From positions 14,823,501 to 14,887,500 of the forward strand of contig NC_089726.1 of assembly GCF_035083965.1 (NCBI RefSeq): DNA of 64,000 bases. Reading direction: 5' to 3'. This document shows positions 11,429 to 21,687 of the stretch, piece after piece. The stretch comes from Branchiostoma lanceolatum. Taxonomy: Eukaryota; Chordata; Leptocardii; Amphioxiformes; Branchiostomatidae. Numbering within the stretch: position 1 is the stretch's first letter; every line of letters starts with the position of its first letter. A model generated the notes under the pieces. It worked only from the letters and a program-made list of their open reading frames with translations. It had not been told where the DNA came from and ran no database searches. Position numbers and translations under genes: made by a program.

Positions 11429-14400
11429 ATGAATGGGTGCCTCATCCCCCACACGCCGTTCGCTGTGGACTTCTGGAAATCCCGGCAGAGTGAACACACC
11501 AGACTGTTCTTCCTGACACACATGCACGCTGATCATACCTCAGGTAAAGATGCATGTCTCACAAAATATAATAACAAGATAACTTGTCATCATTTAGTAT
11601 AGATTATAGGCTAGTATTTTGGCTATATTTTACTTCTAGTATGGGGGCAATACTGGGTCTGGGACAGTTTGTCAGCAGCATAACCCAGAGTCTGCGAGTG
11701 TGTTATGCTGTATAGCAAAACTCAAACTGTGTTGTGATTTACAGATTTATGATTTTTGATTTGCAGTTTTGTGTAGAAATGGATATCAATTTTTGTAGTA
11801 GATTCTAACGTCATGTAGACTTTGAATTTGGAAAAGTTGTAGCTTCTGAAGAAATGATTCGCTTAAAAGTCTGGTAATATAGTCAATTTATAGTGTGGTC
11901 GTTGGAAATTCCTTGTACAAATTCCTTGTCGCACACTGACCCCCATCTCAGGACTATCACCATCATGGAAACATCCCATCTACTGCTCCGACATCACAGC
12001 CAAACTGCTGATCCACAAGTTCAACATCGCCCCTGCCCTGGTGCACACCCTGGAGGTGGGGGAGAGCCACATCCTGGCCCTGGACGAGACGGGACAGGAG
12101 ACCATGACGGTGACCGTGTTCGATGCTAACCACTGTCCGGGTGCCGTCATGTTCCTGTTCCAGGGGTACTTCGGATCAATCTTCTACACTGGGGATTTCA
12201 GGTGTGGCCTTGGTTACATCTTTATCCATTACATGCAATGAATATTTTACAGACCTGCTATAAGTTCATTTACTTACGTGGTAGGAAGGAAAATGAGAGG
12301 TTTTGCTGTGCTATAAATTTGTGATTGAAGCAATTCTGTAGTACAATACAAGGAGACATATTTGCTGTGCTATAGATTTTGCGTCGAGTGATGGAGGGAA
12401 AAAACTGCCAAAAGAGAATCACCTCGAAAGTTTCACGATTTACAGTACTGTATATGATGTTGTGAACTCCTTCACAATAGGGTAAATCTCATGACTCTTC
12501 CAATTGGTTGTGTTGTCTTTCACTCCAGATACAGTCCCGAAATGTTTGACCATGAAGCCCTGGCAAACAAACCTTCTATCGATGTGCTGTACTTGGATAA
12601 CACCTACTGTAGCCCAGAGTGCAAGTTTCCCTCCAGGACACAAGCCACACAGATGATAAAGGACATCATATCTCGCCACCCTGAGTACGACATCATACTA
12701 GGCATGACTATGTTAGGAAAGGAGGACATGCTCGTGGAACTGGCCAAGACATTTCAGACCTGGGTGGTGGTTACACCACAGAGGATGGAAACCTTAAAGC
12801 AGTTGGAACTACCAAACGTGTTCACCACAGACCCAGAGGCTGGCAGAATTAGGGTAGCTCTGAAGTACCAAGTTACCAGGAAAAACTTGGAGAAGTGGAA
12901 CCAAGAAAGGCCCACAATAGCCATCCTACCTTCAGCCTTGTTTACTGGGTTGAATGGAAAACCGTACGCCAACCAGCCGGGCGTTCACATCGTCCCGTAC
13001 TCCGACCACTCCTCGTACCAAGAGTTGCACGGGTTTGTGTCCAGGCTCAAGCCCAGGTCCATCATCCCTGTGGTGAAAGGGACCAGCAGAGGTGTGTTTG
13101 GGACATCGCTGCATGGGAGGGCTGACATGCACTGCTTTGACAAATACCTGGAGTCAAGTGCAAAGAGAACATTCCAGATTCCTGAATCTGTCAGGAAGTT
13201 TATGTTCCGTGGGTCCCATAACTCTGTGGTTGACGTGTTTGCGGACAAAGCTTGTGAGAGCAAAGGGAAAAGTTCCAGGAGTTGTGTTTCTGCAACAAGG
13301 GGGAGACCTATGGGTGTAGTGTTCATAGACTCCCCACAGAGCACACCAGAGAAGACCAAGTGTCAGCAAACAGTAGGCCCAGAAAATGAAAGTAGGAGAG
13401 TCTGTGGTGAGACAAATGGCAAGACTGTAGCAACAAGCAGTGAATCATCCCTCAGTTCAAAGTGTATGAAGGAGTCTGACAATTGCACAGAAGAGACTAT
13501 TCTGTCTAATAATGTTGAAAGTAAAGTTAAGAGCAGGAAGAGAAAGCTCCCTGCAAGTATAGCAATCGCTGCCCAAGCTTTTGTTTATCATAATGGACGA
13601 AAGAGGGATTGTGACAATGACCTTGTAGGAGGCAGCCCAAAACGTATCCACTGTCAGCCTGAGAAGAAGAGCAATGGTTTTGCCACAGGAGAGGGAAGAA
13701 TGCGCAATGGACCAACAGGTCTGATACCATTCACACAACAACAGGGAAAGGAGTTACCAGAAGGACAGCATAAGAACATCCCTCCTGCATTATATGTTTA
13801 TGATTTTTCTACTCACAACACTGTAGACAAGAGTACAAGCCTGTCTGACAAAGTGCCTTCAGAATCAGAAAATGGTGAGGCTCCCAAAATGTTGAGAACA
13901 TTCATCACACCACCAAGGGCCATCGATTGTAGCATGACATCTGCCATGGATTCCACTCAATCAGTAAGAAAAGGTCAACTGACACTTGATGCATTCTTCC
14001 CAAGGACTGTCGACAAGATGACGGGTCATTCCTCCAAGGATAATTCTCCTTACCAGATGCAGTTAGAAGAACAGGGTATGGAAAGTACAGAGCTTCTGTC
14101 AAAAAAGCCACTGAAAAAAAAGCGAAATGAAAAAGACAGAAAATGCCAAGGAAAGTCACCTCAGTATCAGCAGGCCAACAGTAGAAAGTCAGGTGAACAT
14201 AGAGAGTCCTTCCTCGAGAAGTCTTGCATTGGGAGAAGTAAAGCTGATGCAGCATCCCATTCAAAATCATTGGTCAGGAATGGCGCAACAGCAAGCAATG
14301 ATGAAGATGTGATCAGTCTGTCTGATTCTGACTCAAGTGAATCACCTTCTCCTAAGAAAGAATGCCTTAGCCAAAAGTCACAGACTAGAAGCAGAAAGAG

Positions 14401-14647
14401 TGGGGAGTGTGCTGCTGGTGTTGATGTAGGTGTGGGACCTAAGAAGTCCAACAAAGAAGCAATCTCATTGGTAGATGAAGAGCACTTAGAGTGTATAGAG
14501 GATGAGATCATTGAGTCTCTCCTGTTAGACGATAAATCAGATATGTGCAGTCCTGTACAAAAGAAGGGGGAAATTGTCTTGCTGAAAAGTGTTGTCTCTT
14601 TGAAATGTAAACAAGTACGCAAAAGGAGATCAAATGTTCACGATTAG
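11429..14647 (+). CDS. DCLRE1B: 5' DNA exonuclease Apollo (SNM1B), intact copy
   Basis: Apollo is a metallo-beta-lactamase/beta-CASP 5'-3' exonuclease that in vertebrates acts at telomeres with TRF2 and in crosslink repair. Exons 11429-11543, 11952-12201 and 12529-14647 join in phase to give 827 residues, against about 532 in human. The N-terminus [16 protein letters not shown] identifies Apollo rather than Artemis or SNM1A. Metal-binding residues are present: HMHADH at 31-36, His99 in DANHCPG and Asp120 in TGDFR, with the beta-CASP region running to VPYSDHSSY. The 480-residue tail is low complexity and basic-acidic; it holds a canonical PIP-box QLTLDAFF (residues 605-612, bases 13976-13999) and a SUMO-interacting motif VISL followed by acidic SDSD (from residue 716, base 14309). 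A clear TRF2-docking YxLxP is not seen; TFITP near 13904 is the nearest match. The TTG upstream of the ATG is not needed. Confidence 0.95.
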
Positions 14648-15745
14648 GTGGATTTGAATGATTAGATTATTTTTTTGACAAATTTTAATGCATTTACATG
14701 TGCATGTATAGTAAACAGACAGAAATTAACCCTTGTACTAGAAAGCAAAGATAGTGCTTTGTTAATCATTGCATATAAAATTAGATCTTCAAGATGAAAA
14801 TAGATCTTCAAGATGACAAGAAGCGATGGATGTGGATTGACTGATCATTGAAAGGAGATGTAGGTGCTGTATACAGGAAAGTAAAAGTTGACTGAGCTGT
14901 TGAAAGAAGACTGCATTATTTGAAGACATACATATAGTGGATTATGAAAACTAATTTACATTTATTAGATTAAGTCCAACTGGTTGCATAGCTATCGGTA
15001 ATTGGTTACAAAGAATCAGGATATGATGCAATAACTGAATAACATTAAACCTTTATTTAATCATGACAAGCTCAAATCCACATGCTGACAACTTTTCATG
15101 TAGGTCATGAGGGTGGAGATGTTAGAGATGTATTGTTTTAATAGCTACTTTTTGATTCATGAAAATGTATTCCATGTAAAATACATTTGTAGATCTGTGT
15201 AGTTGTAATGGACTCCATGTCTCCCTGGTACTGGTTAAGTACTGAGTGTTTATGTTGTGTACCTATCAAAGTAAGATGAAGATGCACACTTTATTTAGTA
15301 TTACAAGTTTACACTCTGGAATAAATACATATCATTGCCGTTTACTGCTCGTTAGGCACACATTTGTGTTGGTCCCCAGAAAATATCAAGTCGTATATGC
15401 AGGAAAATCCATATGTTATCCTAGCAACTATTATTCAAAATACATGCACAAAATGGCTACGCAGTAGAAACTGTTTTGTCTGTCTGATTATATATTTTGC
15501 ATAGAATGCATCTCAAAGAATCATAATTCAATGTGATGTGAGCATTTTGAAACAATTCTGTTTAGAGATTTTCATACATTGAATTGTTTTAAAAAGTTTT
15601 CCCATGAGCTTTCATGTATTCAGTGAAGATATCACTGATTACAGAATATGAGCAGTTGTCTACTAGTTTACCCCCTCCCTCACCTGGTGTAAGGTCACCA
15701 ACAGCATTGTTTACCTGTCTGCGGGCACCTTTTCATACACCTGAG
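14648..15745. other. 3' flank of the first DCLRE1B copy, duplicated downstream
   Basis: No gene was recognised. The stretch is the 3' UTR and flank of DCLRE1B, with a possible AATAAA at 15320-15325. It matches sequence after the second copy: for example, ATTCAATGTGAT at about 15527 recurs at about 19975, and GAGCAGTTGTCTAC at about 15650 recurs at about 21546. This places the right end of the duplicated unit near 15665. Confidence 0.6.
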
Positions 15746-15853
15746 TGGATGGCGTGCCTGTCCGTATCGTGGCTGTGTCAGTGGAGAACCAGTCAACCGT
15801 AGCTGGCAGTTTTGCTGTGAAGTATATAGTCTTCCTCTCCAGTACATTAGAAG
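15746..15853 (+). pseudogene. Orphan coding-like segment, possibly a stranded PX-domain exon
   Basis: A 108-nt open segment between the two DCLRE1B copies reads VPVRIVAVSVENQS then VAGSFAVKYIVF, followed by a strong donor (TTAGAAG then GTGAGT). A plausible acceptor, CACCTGAG, ends at 15745. Extending the frame upstream meets a TGA directly before it, so the segment works only as a spliced exon. The sheet-like pattern resembles the beginning of phox-homology domains by eye. No partner exons are visible nearby, so it may be a stranded or decayed exon; chance is possible. Confidence 0.25.
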
Positions 15854-15904
15854 GTGAGTATTAAGGGTTAGACCTTGACTTAGAACCAAAGCAGTAATAA
15901 GGTC

Positions 15905-15945
15905 GGTCTACGCAAGGAGGTTATATATAACCTCCTTGGTCTACG
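15905..15945. repeat. 25-bp micro-palindrome with a perfect 8-bp target-like duplication
   Basis: A perfect 24-bp palindrome (AAGGAGGTTA...TAACCTCCTT, 15914-15937) plus one base is flanked by identical direct repeats GGTCTACG at 15905-15912 and 15938-15945. This is the clearest member of a small family with the site at 1642-1683. Confidence 0.7.
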
Positions 15946-16213
15946 TATACGTAGTTAACTTTCTTGCGTTTTGGGTTTGTCAATCTGAACTTTCAGGTAT
16001 TGAGAAACCCCTTGTCACAGCCTCCTACTTAAGTGAAATCAGCATTTTGATGCAGTGCGCATGTGAATCGAAACTGAAAGTAGACAGTTACGCAAAGGCG
16101 TGGTAAGCTCCGAAACGGAAGAAAACGCTTCGCTACGTGGCCGTGGTAAGCACGGAATCCTCTATCTTTTCAGTTAACTACTAGCATATACAACAGGTTT
16201 GGAGCTGGTCAAG

Positions 16214-18225
16214 ATGAATGGGTGCCTCATCCCCCACACGCCGTTCGCTGTGGACTTCTGGAAATCCCGTCAGAGTGTCCACACCAGACTGTTCTTCCTG
16301 ACACACATGCACGCTGATCATACCTCAGGTATAAGTTATTTCTCATACCTGCAACACGCTTGTCATCATAAGAAAACAGACCAGACGCTAGCCGCTTGGC
16401 TGTGAGGTCAACACTGGCTGTGTGTTATGCTACAGATAAGATAACGTTAGTAGAATCTAAGATTTATCAAATCTCAAACTGTGTTATGATTTACAGTTTG
16501 ACAACTTTGATTTATAATTCTGCCCGGCCCAGCATTATTAATATCAATTGTAATACATGTAGCATATTCTATTGATCTATAGAGAATGAAATTGTTACTA
16601 TTACTGTATTAGAAAAGATTGTACTTTCTGAACAATTAGTTTGAACAAATTAAAACTACATGTAGTACCATGCTGACCCCCATTTCAGGACTATCACCAT
16701 CATGGAAGCATCCCATCTACTGCTCCGACATCACAGCCAAACTGCTGATCCACAAGTTCAACATCGCCCCAGTCCTGGTGCACACCCTGGAGGTGGGGGA
16801 GAGCCACATCCTGGCCCTGGACGAGACGGGACAGGAGACCATGACGGTGACCGTGTTCGATGCTAACCACTGTCCGGGTGCCGTCATGTTCCTGTTCCAG
16901 GGGTACTTCGGATCAATCTTCTACACTGGGGATTTCAGGTGTGGCCTTGGTTACATCTTTATTCAATACATACAATAGATATTTTACAGACCTATTTACG
17001 CTAACTTCATTTACTTTTGTGGTGGTTTTATTTTAAGGTAGGAGGGAAACGGAGGCTTTTGCTGTGCTATGAATTCGCAGTTGTAACAATTCTGTAGTAC
17101 AGTAGTCATACAGGGGGAGACGTATTCTGATGCCATAAATTCGCGGCAAAGAAACCCGTGAAAATAGAATCAAATTCTATTTTCACGGTTTTCTTCGTTT
17201 TATCACCTCAAATATTTCACAATTTACAGTATATCATAATGTAAACTCCCTAAAAAATTGTAACTCTTGCAATTGGTTGTGTTTTCTGTCCCTCCAGATA
17301 CAGTCCCGAAATGTTTGAACATGAAGTCCTGGCAAACAGATTTTCTATCGATGTGCTGTACTTGGACAACACCTACTGCAGCCCAGAGTGCAAGTTTCCC
17401 TCCAGGACACAAGCCACACAGATGATAAAGGACATCATATCTCGTCACCCTGAGCATGACATTGTTGTTGGCATGTCTAGTATGTATATAGGAAAGGAGG
17501 ACATGCTCGTGGAACTGGCCAAGACATTTCAGACCTGGGTGGTGGTTACACCACAGAGGATGGAAACCTTGAAGCTGTTGGAGCTACCAAACGTGTTCAC
17601 CACAGACCCAGAGGCTGGCAGAATAAGGGTCGCTCTGAAGTACCAAATTACCAGGAAAAACTTGGAGAGGTGGAACCAAGAAAGACCTACAACAGCCATC
17701 ATATCTTCAGCCTTGTATACTGGGTTGGATGGGAATCCGTACACCAACCAGCCGGATGTTCACATCGTCCCGTACTCCGACCACTCCTCATACCGAGAGT
17801 TGCACGAGTTTGTGTCCAGGCTCAAGCCCAAGTCCATCATCCCTGTGGTGAAAGGGACCAGTGAAAGGGCAGACATGCACTGCTTCGACAACTACCTGGA
17901 GTCAAGTGCTAAGAGAATATTCCAGATTCCTGAGTCTGTCAGGAAGTTTATGTTCTATGGGTCCTATTCCTCTTGTAAGAGAAAAAGGAAAAGTTCCAGA
18001 CCTTTTTTTTCTTTAACAAGGTTCCTGAGACCTAGTATGGGTGTAGTGTTCATAGACTCCCCACCTGAGAGCACACCAGAGAAGACCAGGTGTCAACAAA
18101 CAGTAGGCCCAGAAAAGGAAAGTAGGAGAGTCTGTGGTGAGACAAATGGCAAGACCGTAGCAACAAGTTGCGAATCACTCCGCAGTTCCGAGCAATCTGA
18201 AAATTATACGGAAAAAAACTTATGA
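16214..18225 (+). CDS. DCLRE1B: Second DCLRE1B (Apollo) copy, truncated after the nuclease domain
   Basis: Exons 16214-16328, 16689-16938 and 17298-18225 match the first copy base for base in length for the first two exons (115 and 250 nt) and keep its phases, giving 430 residues. HMHADH, DANHCPG, TGDFR and VPYSDHSSY are all intact, so the catalytic domain could be functional. Compared with copy 1, exon 1 is nearly identical, there is an in-frame loss of about 11 residues after VVKGTS, and the frame ends at TGA 18223-18225. The PIP-box and SUMO motif are gone. Homology begins abruptly at TACAACAGG (16192), so the acceptor and promoter upstream of copy 1 were not duplicated. It may be expressed from another promoter or be a recent pseudogene. 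Confidence 0.65.
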
Positions 18226-18235
18226 TGCTAGAAGT

Positions 18236-18338
18236 TACTCTCCAAGCAGAGGTTTCGATCGGAGGGCGATTTTTAACGCTGTCCTCCCTCCGGCAACTAC
18301 TAGCCCCCCGATCGGAACCTCTTCTTGGAGACTGATAG
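18236..18338. mobile_element. Short MITE inserted in the old exon 3 of the second DCLRE1B copy
   Basis: About 103 bp with inverted ends: ACTCTCCAAGCAGAGGTTTC on the left and GGAACCTCTTCTTGGAGA on the right, both leading into a GATCGG inner match. It is flanked by near-identical 8-bp direct repeats, CTAGAAGT (18228-18235) and CTGGAAGT (18339-18346). The corresponding position in copy 1 (about 13515-13525) lacks it. Ends are shared with the element at 24710-24875. Confidence 0.7.
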
Positions 18339-18345
18339 CTGGAAG

Positions 18346-19245
18346 TAAAGTGACGAGCAGGAAGAGAAAACTCCCTCCAAGTATAGCCATCCCTGCCCAA
18401 AGCAAGCATTTGCTTATCACACTGGACAAAAGAGATATTGTGACAATAACATTGTAGGAAGTAGCCCGAAACATACCCACAGCCAGTTTGAGCAGAAAAG
18501 CAACAGTACTACCAAGGATAATTCTATAAACCAGATGCAGTCAGAAGAACATGACAGGGAAAGCATAGAGCTTCTGTCAAAAGAGCCATGCAGGGACATA
18601 AATGAAAAGGACAGAAAATGCTAGGTAAGTTCCCTTCAGTATCAGTAAGCCAACAGTAGAAAGGCAGGTGAACATATAGAAACAAACAAGGCCTCAACAA
18701 GTCTTGCATCGAGAGAAGTAGAACTGACATAGAATCCCATTCAAAATCATGGCATTGGTCAGGGATGGCTCATCAGGAAGCAATGATCAAGATGTGATCT
18801 ATACTTTTGACTCTGGCTCATCAGCCAGCAATGATGAAGATGTGATCTATATTTCTGATTCTGACTCCAGCTCATCAGCAAGAAATGATCAAGATGTGAT
18901 CTGTCCGTCTGATTCTAACTGAAGTGTACACAGTGAATCACCTTCACCAAAGAAAGACGTCTCAGCCAAAAGTTACAGGCTCATAAGCAGAAAGAGTGGG
19001 GAATATGCTGCTGGTGTTGATGTAGGTGTGGGATATAGAAGGTCCAACAAAAAACAAACAGTGGTGGGTGAAAAGCACTTATAGTGCATAGAGGATGAAA
19101 TCATAGAGTCTCTCTCATTAGAGGTCATTAGAGGATACAGCAGATATGTGCAGTCCTGTACAAAGAAGGGGAAAATTGTTTTGCTGAAGAGTAAAGTGAC
19201 GACTCTTTAAAGTAAACAGAAAGAGGTCAAATGTTCACGATTAGG
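18346..19245 (+). pseudogene. DCLRE1B: Relic of the DCLRE1B exon 3 tail (second copy)
   Basis: The segment is plainly homologous to 13524-14647 of copy 1, from the GAGCAGG AAGAGAAA block to the final TTCACGATTAG, but it is broken by frameshifts and stops. About 350 bp corresponding to 13680-14028, including the PIP-box, is missing. The stretch encoding the SUMO-motif region is expanded threefold. It lies downstream of the TGA that ends the second copy, so it is now at best 3' UTR. Confidence 0.85.
18767..18919 (+). repeat. Three tandem units derived from the SUMO-motif coding segment
   Basis: Units start at 18767, 18815 and 18869 with lengths 48, 54 and 51 bp, all multiples of three, and share GCTCATCAG, AATGAT and AAGATGTGATCT. 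Copy 1 has one equivalent at about 14290-14345. The repeats read SNDQDVIYTFDS, SNDEDVIYISDS and RNDQDVICPSDS, so the expansion kept the frame, which suggests it happened while the tail was still translated. Confidence 0.7.
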
Positions 19246-19569
19246 TGGATTTCAATGATTTGGTTATTTTGGGCAAATACATGTACATGTACATGTATAG
19301 TAAACAGAAAGTAACCTATGTATTAGAAGTAGAAAGCAAAGATAGTGCTTTGTTGATAATTGCATAAGAAAATAGATATTCAAGATGAAAATTGATCTTC
19401 AAGATGACAAGAAGCAATGGATGGATTGACTGATTATTGAAAGGAGATGTAGGTACTGTATACTGGAAAGTAAAAGTTGACTGAGCTGTTGAGAGTAGAC
19501 TGCATCGTTGAAGACATACATATGATATAGTGGATTATGAAAACTAATTTGTTTGATTTCATAGCTACT

Positions 19570-19594
19570 AGCAAGGAGGTCTAACTTCCTTGCT
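19570..19594. repeat. Micro-palindrome present in copy 2 and absent from copy 1
   Basis: AGCAAGGAGGT...ACTTCCTTGCT is a 25-bp near-palindrome of the family seen at 1650 and 15914. In the matching flank of copy 1 (CATAGCTATCGG, about 14988) it is missing, so it appears to be an insertion. Flanking CTACTAGC and CTTTTAGC agree at 6 of 8 positions. Confidence 0.5.
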
Positions 19595-20002
19595 TTTAGC
19601 AATAGATGACAAAGAATCAAAATATGATACAAGAACATTGTTTGAAACTTTATTTATTCACGACAAGCTCAAGTAGACCCGCTGACCACTTTTCATATCA
19701 TGTAGGTCATGAGGTAAGATGATAGCTACTTTTTTTATTCATGAACATGTATTACATGTAGAATATATTTGTAGACCTGTAAAGTTGTAATGGACTCTAT
19801 GGCTCCCCGTGCTAGTTGTGTACCTATCATCTTTCAAGTCAACACTGAAAGGAAAAACGTAACATCTAACGTTACTGCCTCCTAGCAACTATTATTCAAA
19901 GTACATGCACAAAATACTACGCAGTAGAAACTGTTTAGTCTGTCTGATTAGATATTTTGCATAGAATCATATAATTCAATGTGATATAAGCATTTTCCAA
20001 CA

Positions 20003-21450
20003 ATCCTTTCTGGAATAATATACAAAATTGGTTGAAAAAAGAGATTTCTATGAATTTTGACTTAGATTCCTTTATGATTATGTTTGGAGATATATCTGCA
20101 AATGCATCTCCCCTTAAAAATCTGATAATTTTGTTAGGTAAAATTTTCATCTTCCGGTGTAGAAGTTTAAAAATCATAAATTTCCAGTCCTTTGGAAAAT
20201 TGGTATCTTCTTTTGAAAAGACAGAACGTCTCATTGCATCTCGGAGGGGTAAGCTGGAGAAGCATCGGGGTAAGTGGGGAACCTTATGTTTAATTTAATT
20301 TCATGTGAATTACATTATATGTAATTATTGATACAGACGAAGCCACTTAATTGCACCTCGGATAAACGCACCTTCCGTTTAATTGCACCGAATCCCAATA
20401 TCCAAAACCGGTTCCCATTCACTGCATTGTTAGTGACTCAGCATATCTGCACCGTGCATGGTCACCAATGCCGGATAACTGCACCAATTTTTTTCCAAAA
20501 TCCTCGACAAGTTAACTGAAAAGGTGCGCTAAAATCGGCAAACGCGGTACAAATGAGCCGATACCTGCCGGTGTGAAGGCGCAATACCGCCAATAAGTTT
20601 AAAACTGTTTTGAGTAACAAAACAAGGCGGTCTCCATTGGCAGTTACGTTGATAGGAATCGTATGGGAGGTCCCGGGCGGGTCACCCGTAATCAGTAACC
20701 AAGTTTTAGTTTCAATTCCTAGTTTCATGGCGGTACATGATTTACGTAAATCGACAACTGCACTCGACGTAATGTAACAGAAACTGTTATCCCATGGGTG
20801 GCATGACGATGTTTCAGAATGCCTCCCCTGTAACATTATGTGTGTTGTAATGCGGTAGATTGCATGGAAAAATGAAAGAATGCAAAATCAAAACAGGTTC
20901 GTAGTCATTTCTTTATTTTCAGCAAAGGGTCAATAAATAAAGTTGATAACTGAATAATTTCGTCTGTTTTTTTGTGCTTGTGTTTCTGACTAACAAAATA
21001 ACCCCTCGCCCATGGTGGTGCGGTCCAGCTGGGCATTTCGCATAATTGCACCAGCCGGATAATTGCACCAAAAACGCTGACAAATGGGTGGTGCAGTTAA
21101 GCGGATTCTACTGTACTATTAGTAATTGTATTACTATTTGTAATTATTGATACTAATAGTATGCTACTATTCAAAACGATTATAATATAGAAGTAACGAA
21201 TTAAGGACATGTAATCATATACAATATTGTTTGGAGCGGAGGCTAACTACAATTGATACTCATAAGGGAGGCTATGATCATCTGTAAGTGTATATGTGCT
21301 GCACATGTACACACTGTCCCGGTTTTTATTTGGCTTTTGTTGTGCCCATGTATGTCCTTTTTTCTGTTAGTGTTTGAGATTGTAATTTATTTTGAAATAC
21401 CAATAAAGAAAACAAAAAACAAGAAAAAACCAAAGAAAAAAAAACAATCA
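20003..21450 (+). mobile_element. 5'-truncated LINE fragment (Tx1/L1-like) with a nested DNA element
   Basis: This block interrupts the duplicated DCLRE1B flank: copy 1 runs on from 15555 while copy 2 resumes near 21447 with a repeated CAATC. Plus-strand residues such as WLKKEISMNFDLDSFMIMFG and LIILLGKIFIFRCRSLK (20020-20180) resemble the C-terminal end of Tx1/L1-type reverse transcriptase proteins, and the far end is A-rich after AATAAAG, as expected for a retrotransposed 3' end. It is split by the element at 20334-21113. The family assignment is by eye. Confidence 0.65.
20334..21113. mobile_element. 780-bp pogo/Tigger-like non-autonomous element with TA target
   Basis: It begins CAGACGAAGCCACTTAATTG and its other end, reverse complemented, begins CAGTAGAATCCGCTTAACTG, both continuing into CACC. 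A TA dinucleotide lies on each side (20332-20333 and 21114-21115). The ends resemble pogo/Tigger termini. The interior repeats the TTGCACC theme and has no transposase that I can recognise, although a 124-residue minus-strand ORF is present at 20462-20836. Confidence 0.65.
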
Positions 21451-21687
21451 ATCCTGTTTTGAGATTTTCATTATATATTGGATTGTTTTGAAATTTTTTT
21501 CCAGCAATTGTCATGTATACAGTAAAGATATCTCTGATGACAACATGAGCAGTTGTCTACTTGGGTATACTGAGATCAAAGTTTTAGACAGGTTCAGACC
21601 ATTTAATTTTTTTTCAGTACCGAAGAGCTGGCTGTAGCTGGTGCTGCTTCTAGGAAGTCAGGTTTGGCAGATCCAGTGCTCCAGCAT

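Noticed and set aside
13890-13925. TRF2-docking YxLxP motif in Apollo
   Set aside because: The nearest match, TFITP, lacks the tyrosine and leucine positions of the consensus.
12440-14647. Gene assignment to Artemis (DCLRE1C) or SNM1A
   Set aside because: The N-terminus [16 protein letters not shown] and residue spacing match Apollo; Artemis and SNM1A start differently.
20462-20836. 124-codon minus-strand ORF as a possible transposase
   Set aside because: No DDE/D or helix-turn-helix pattern can be seen, so the element is treated as non-autonomous.
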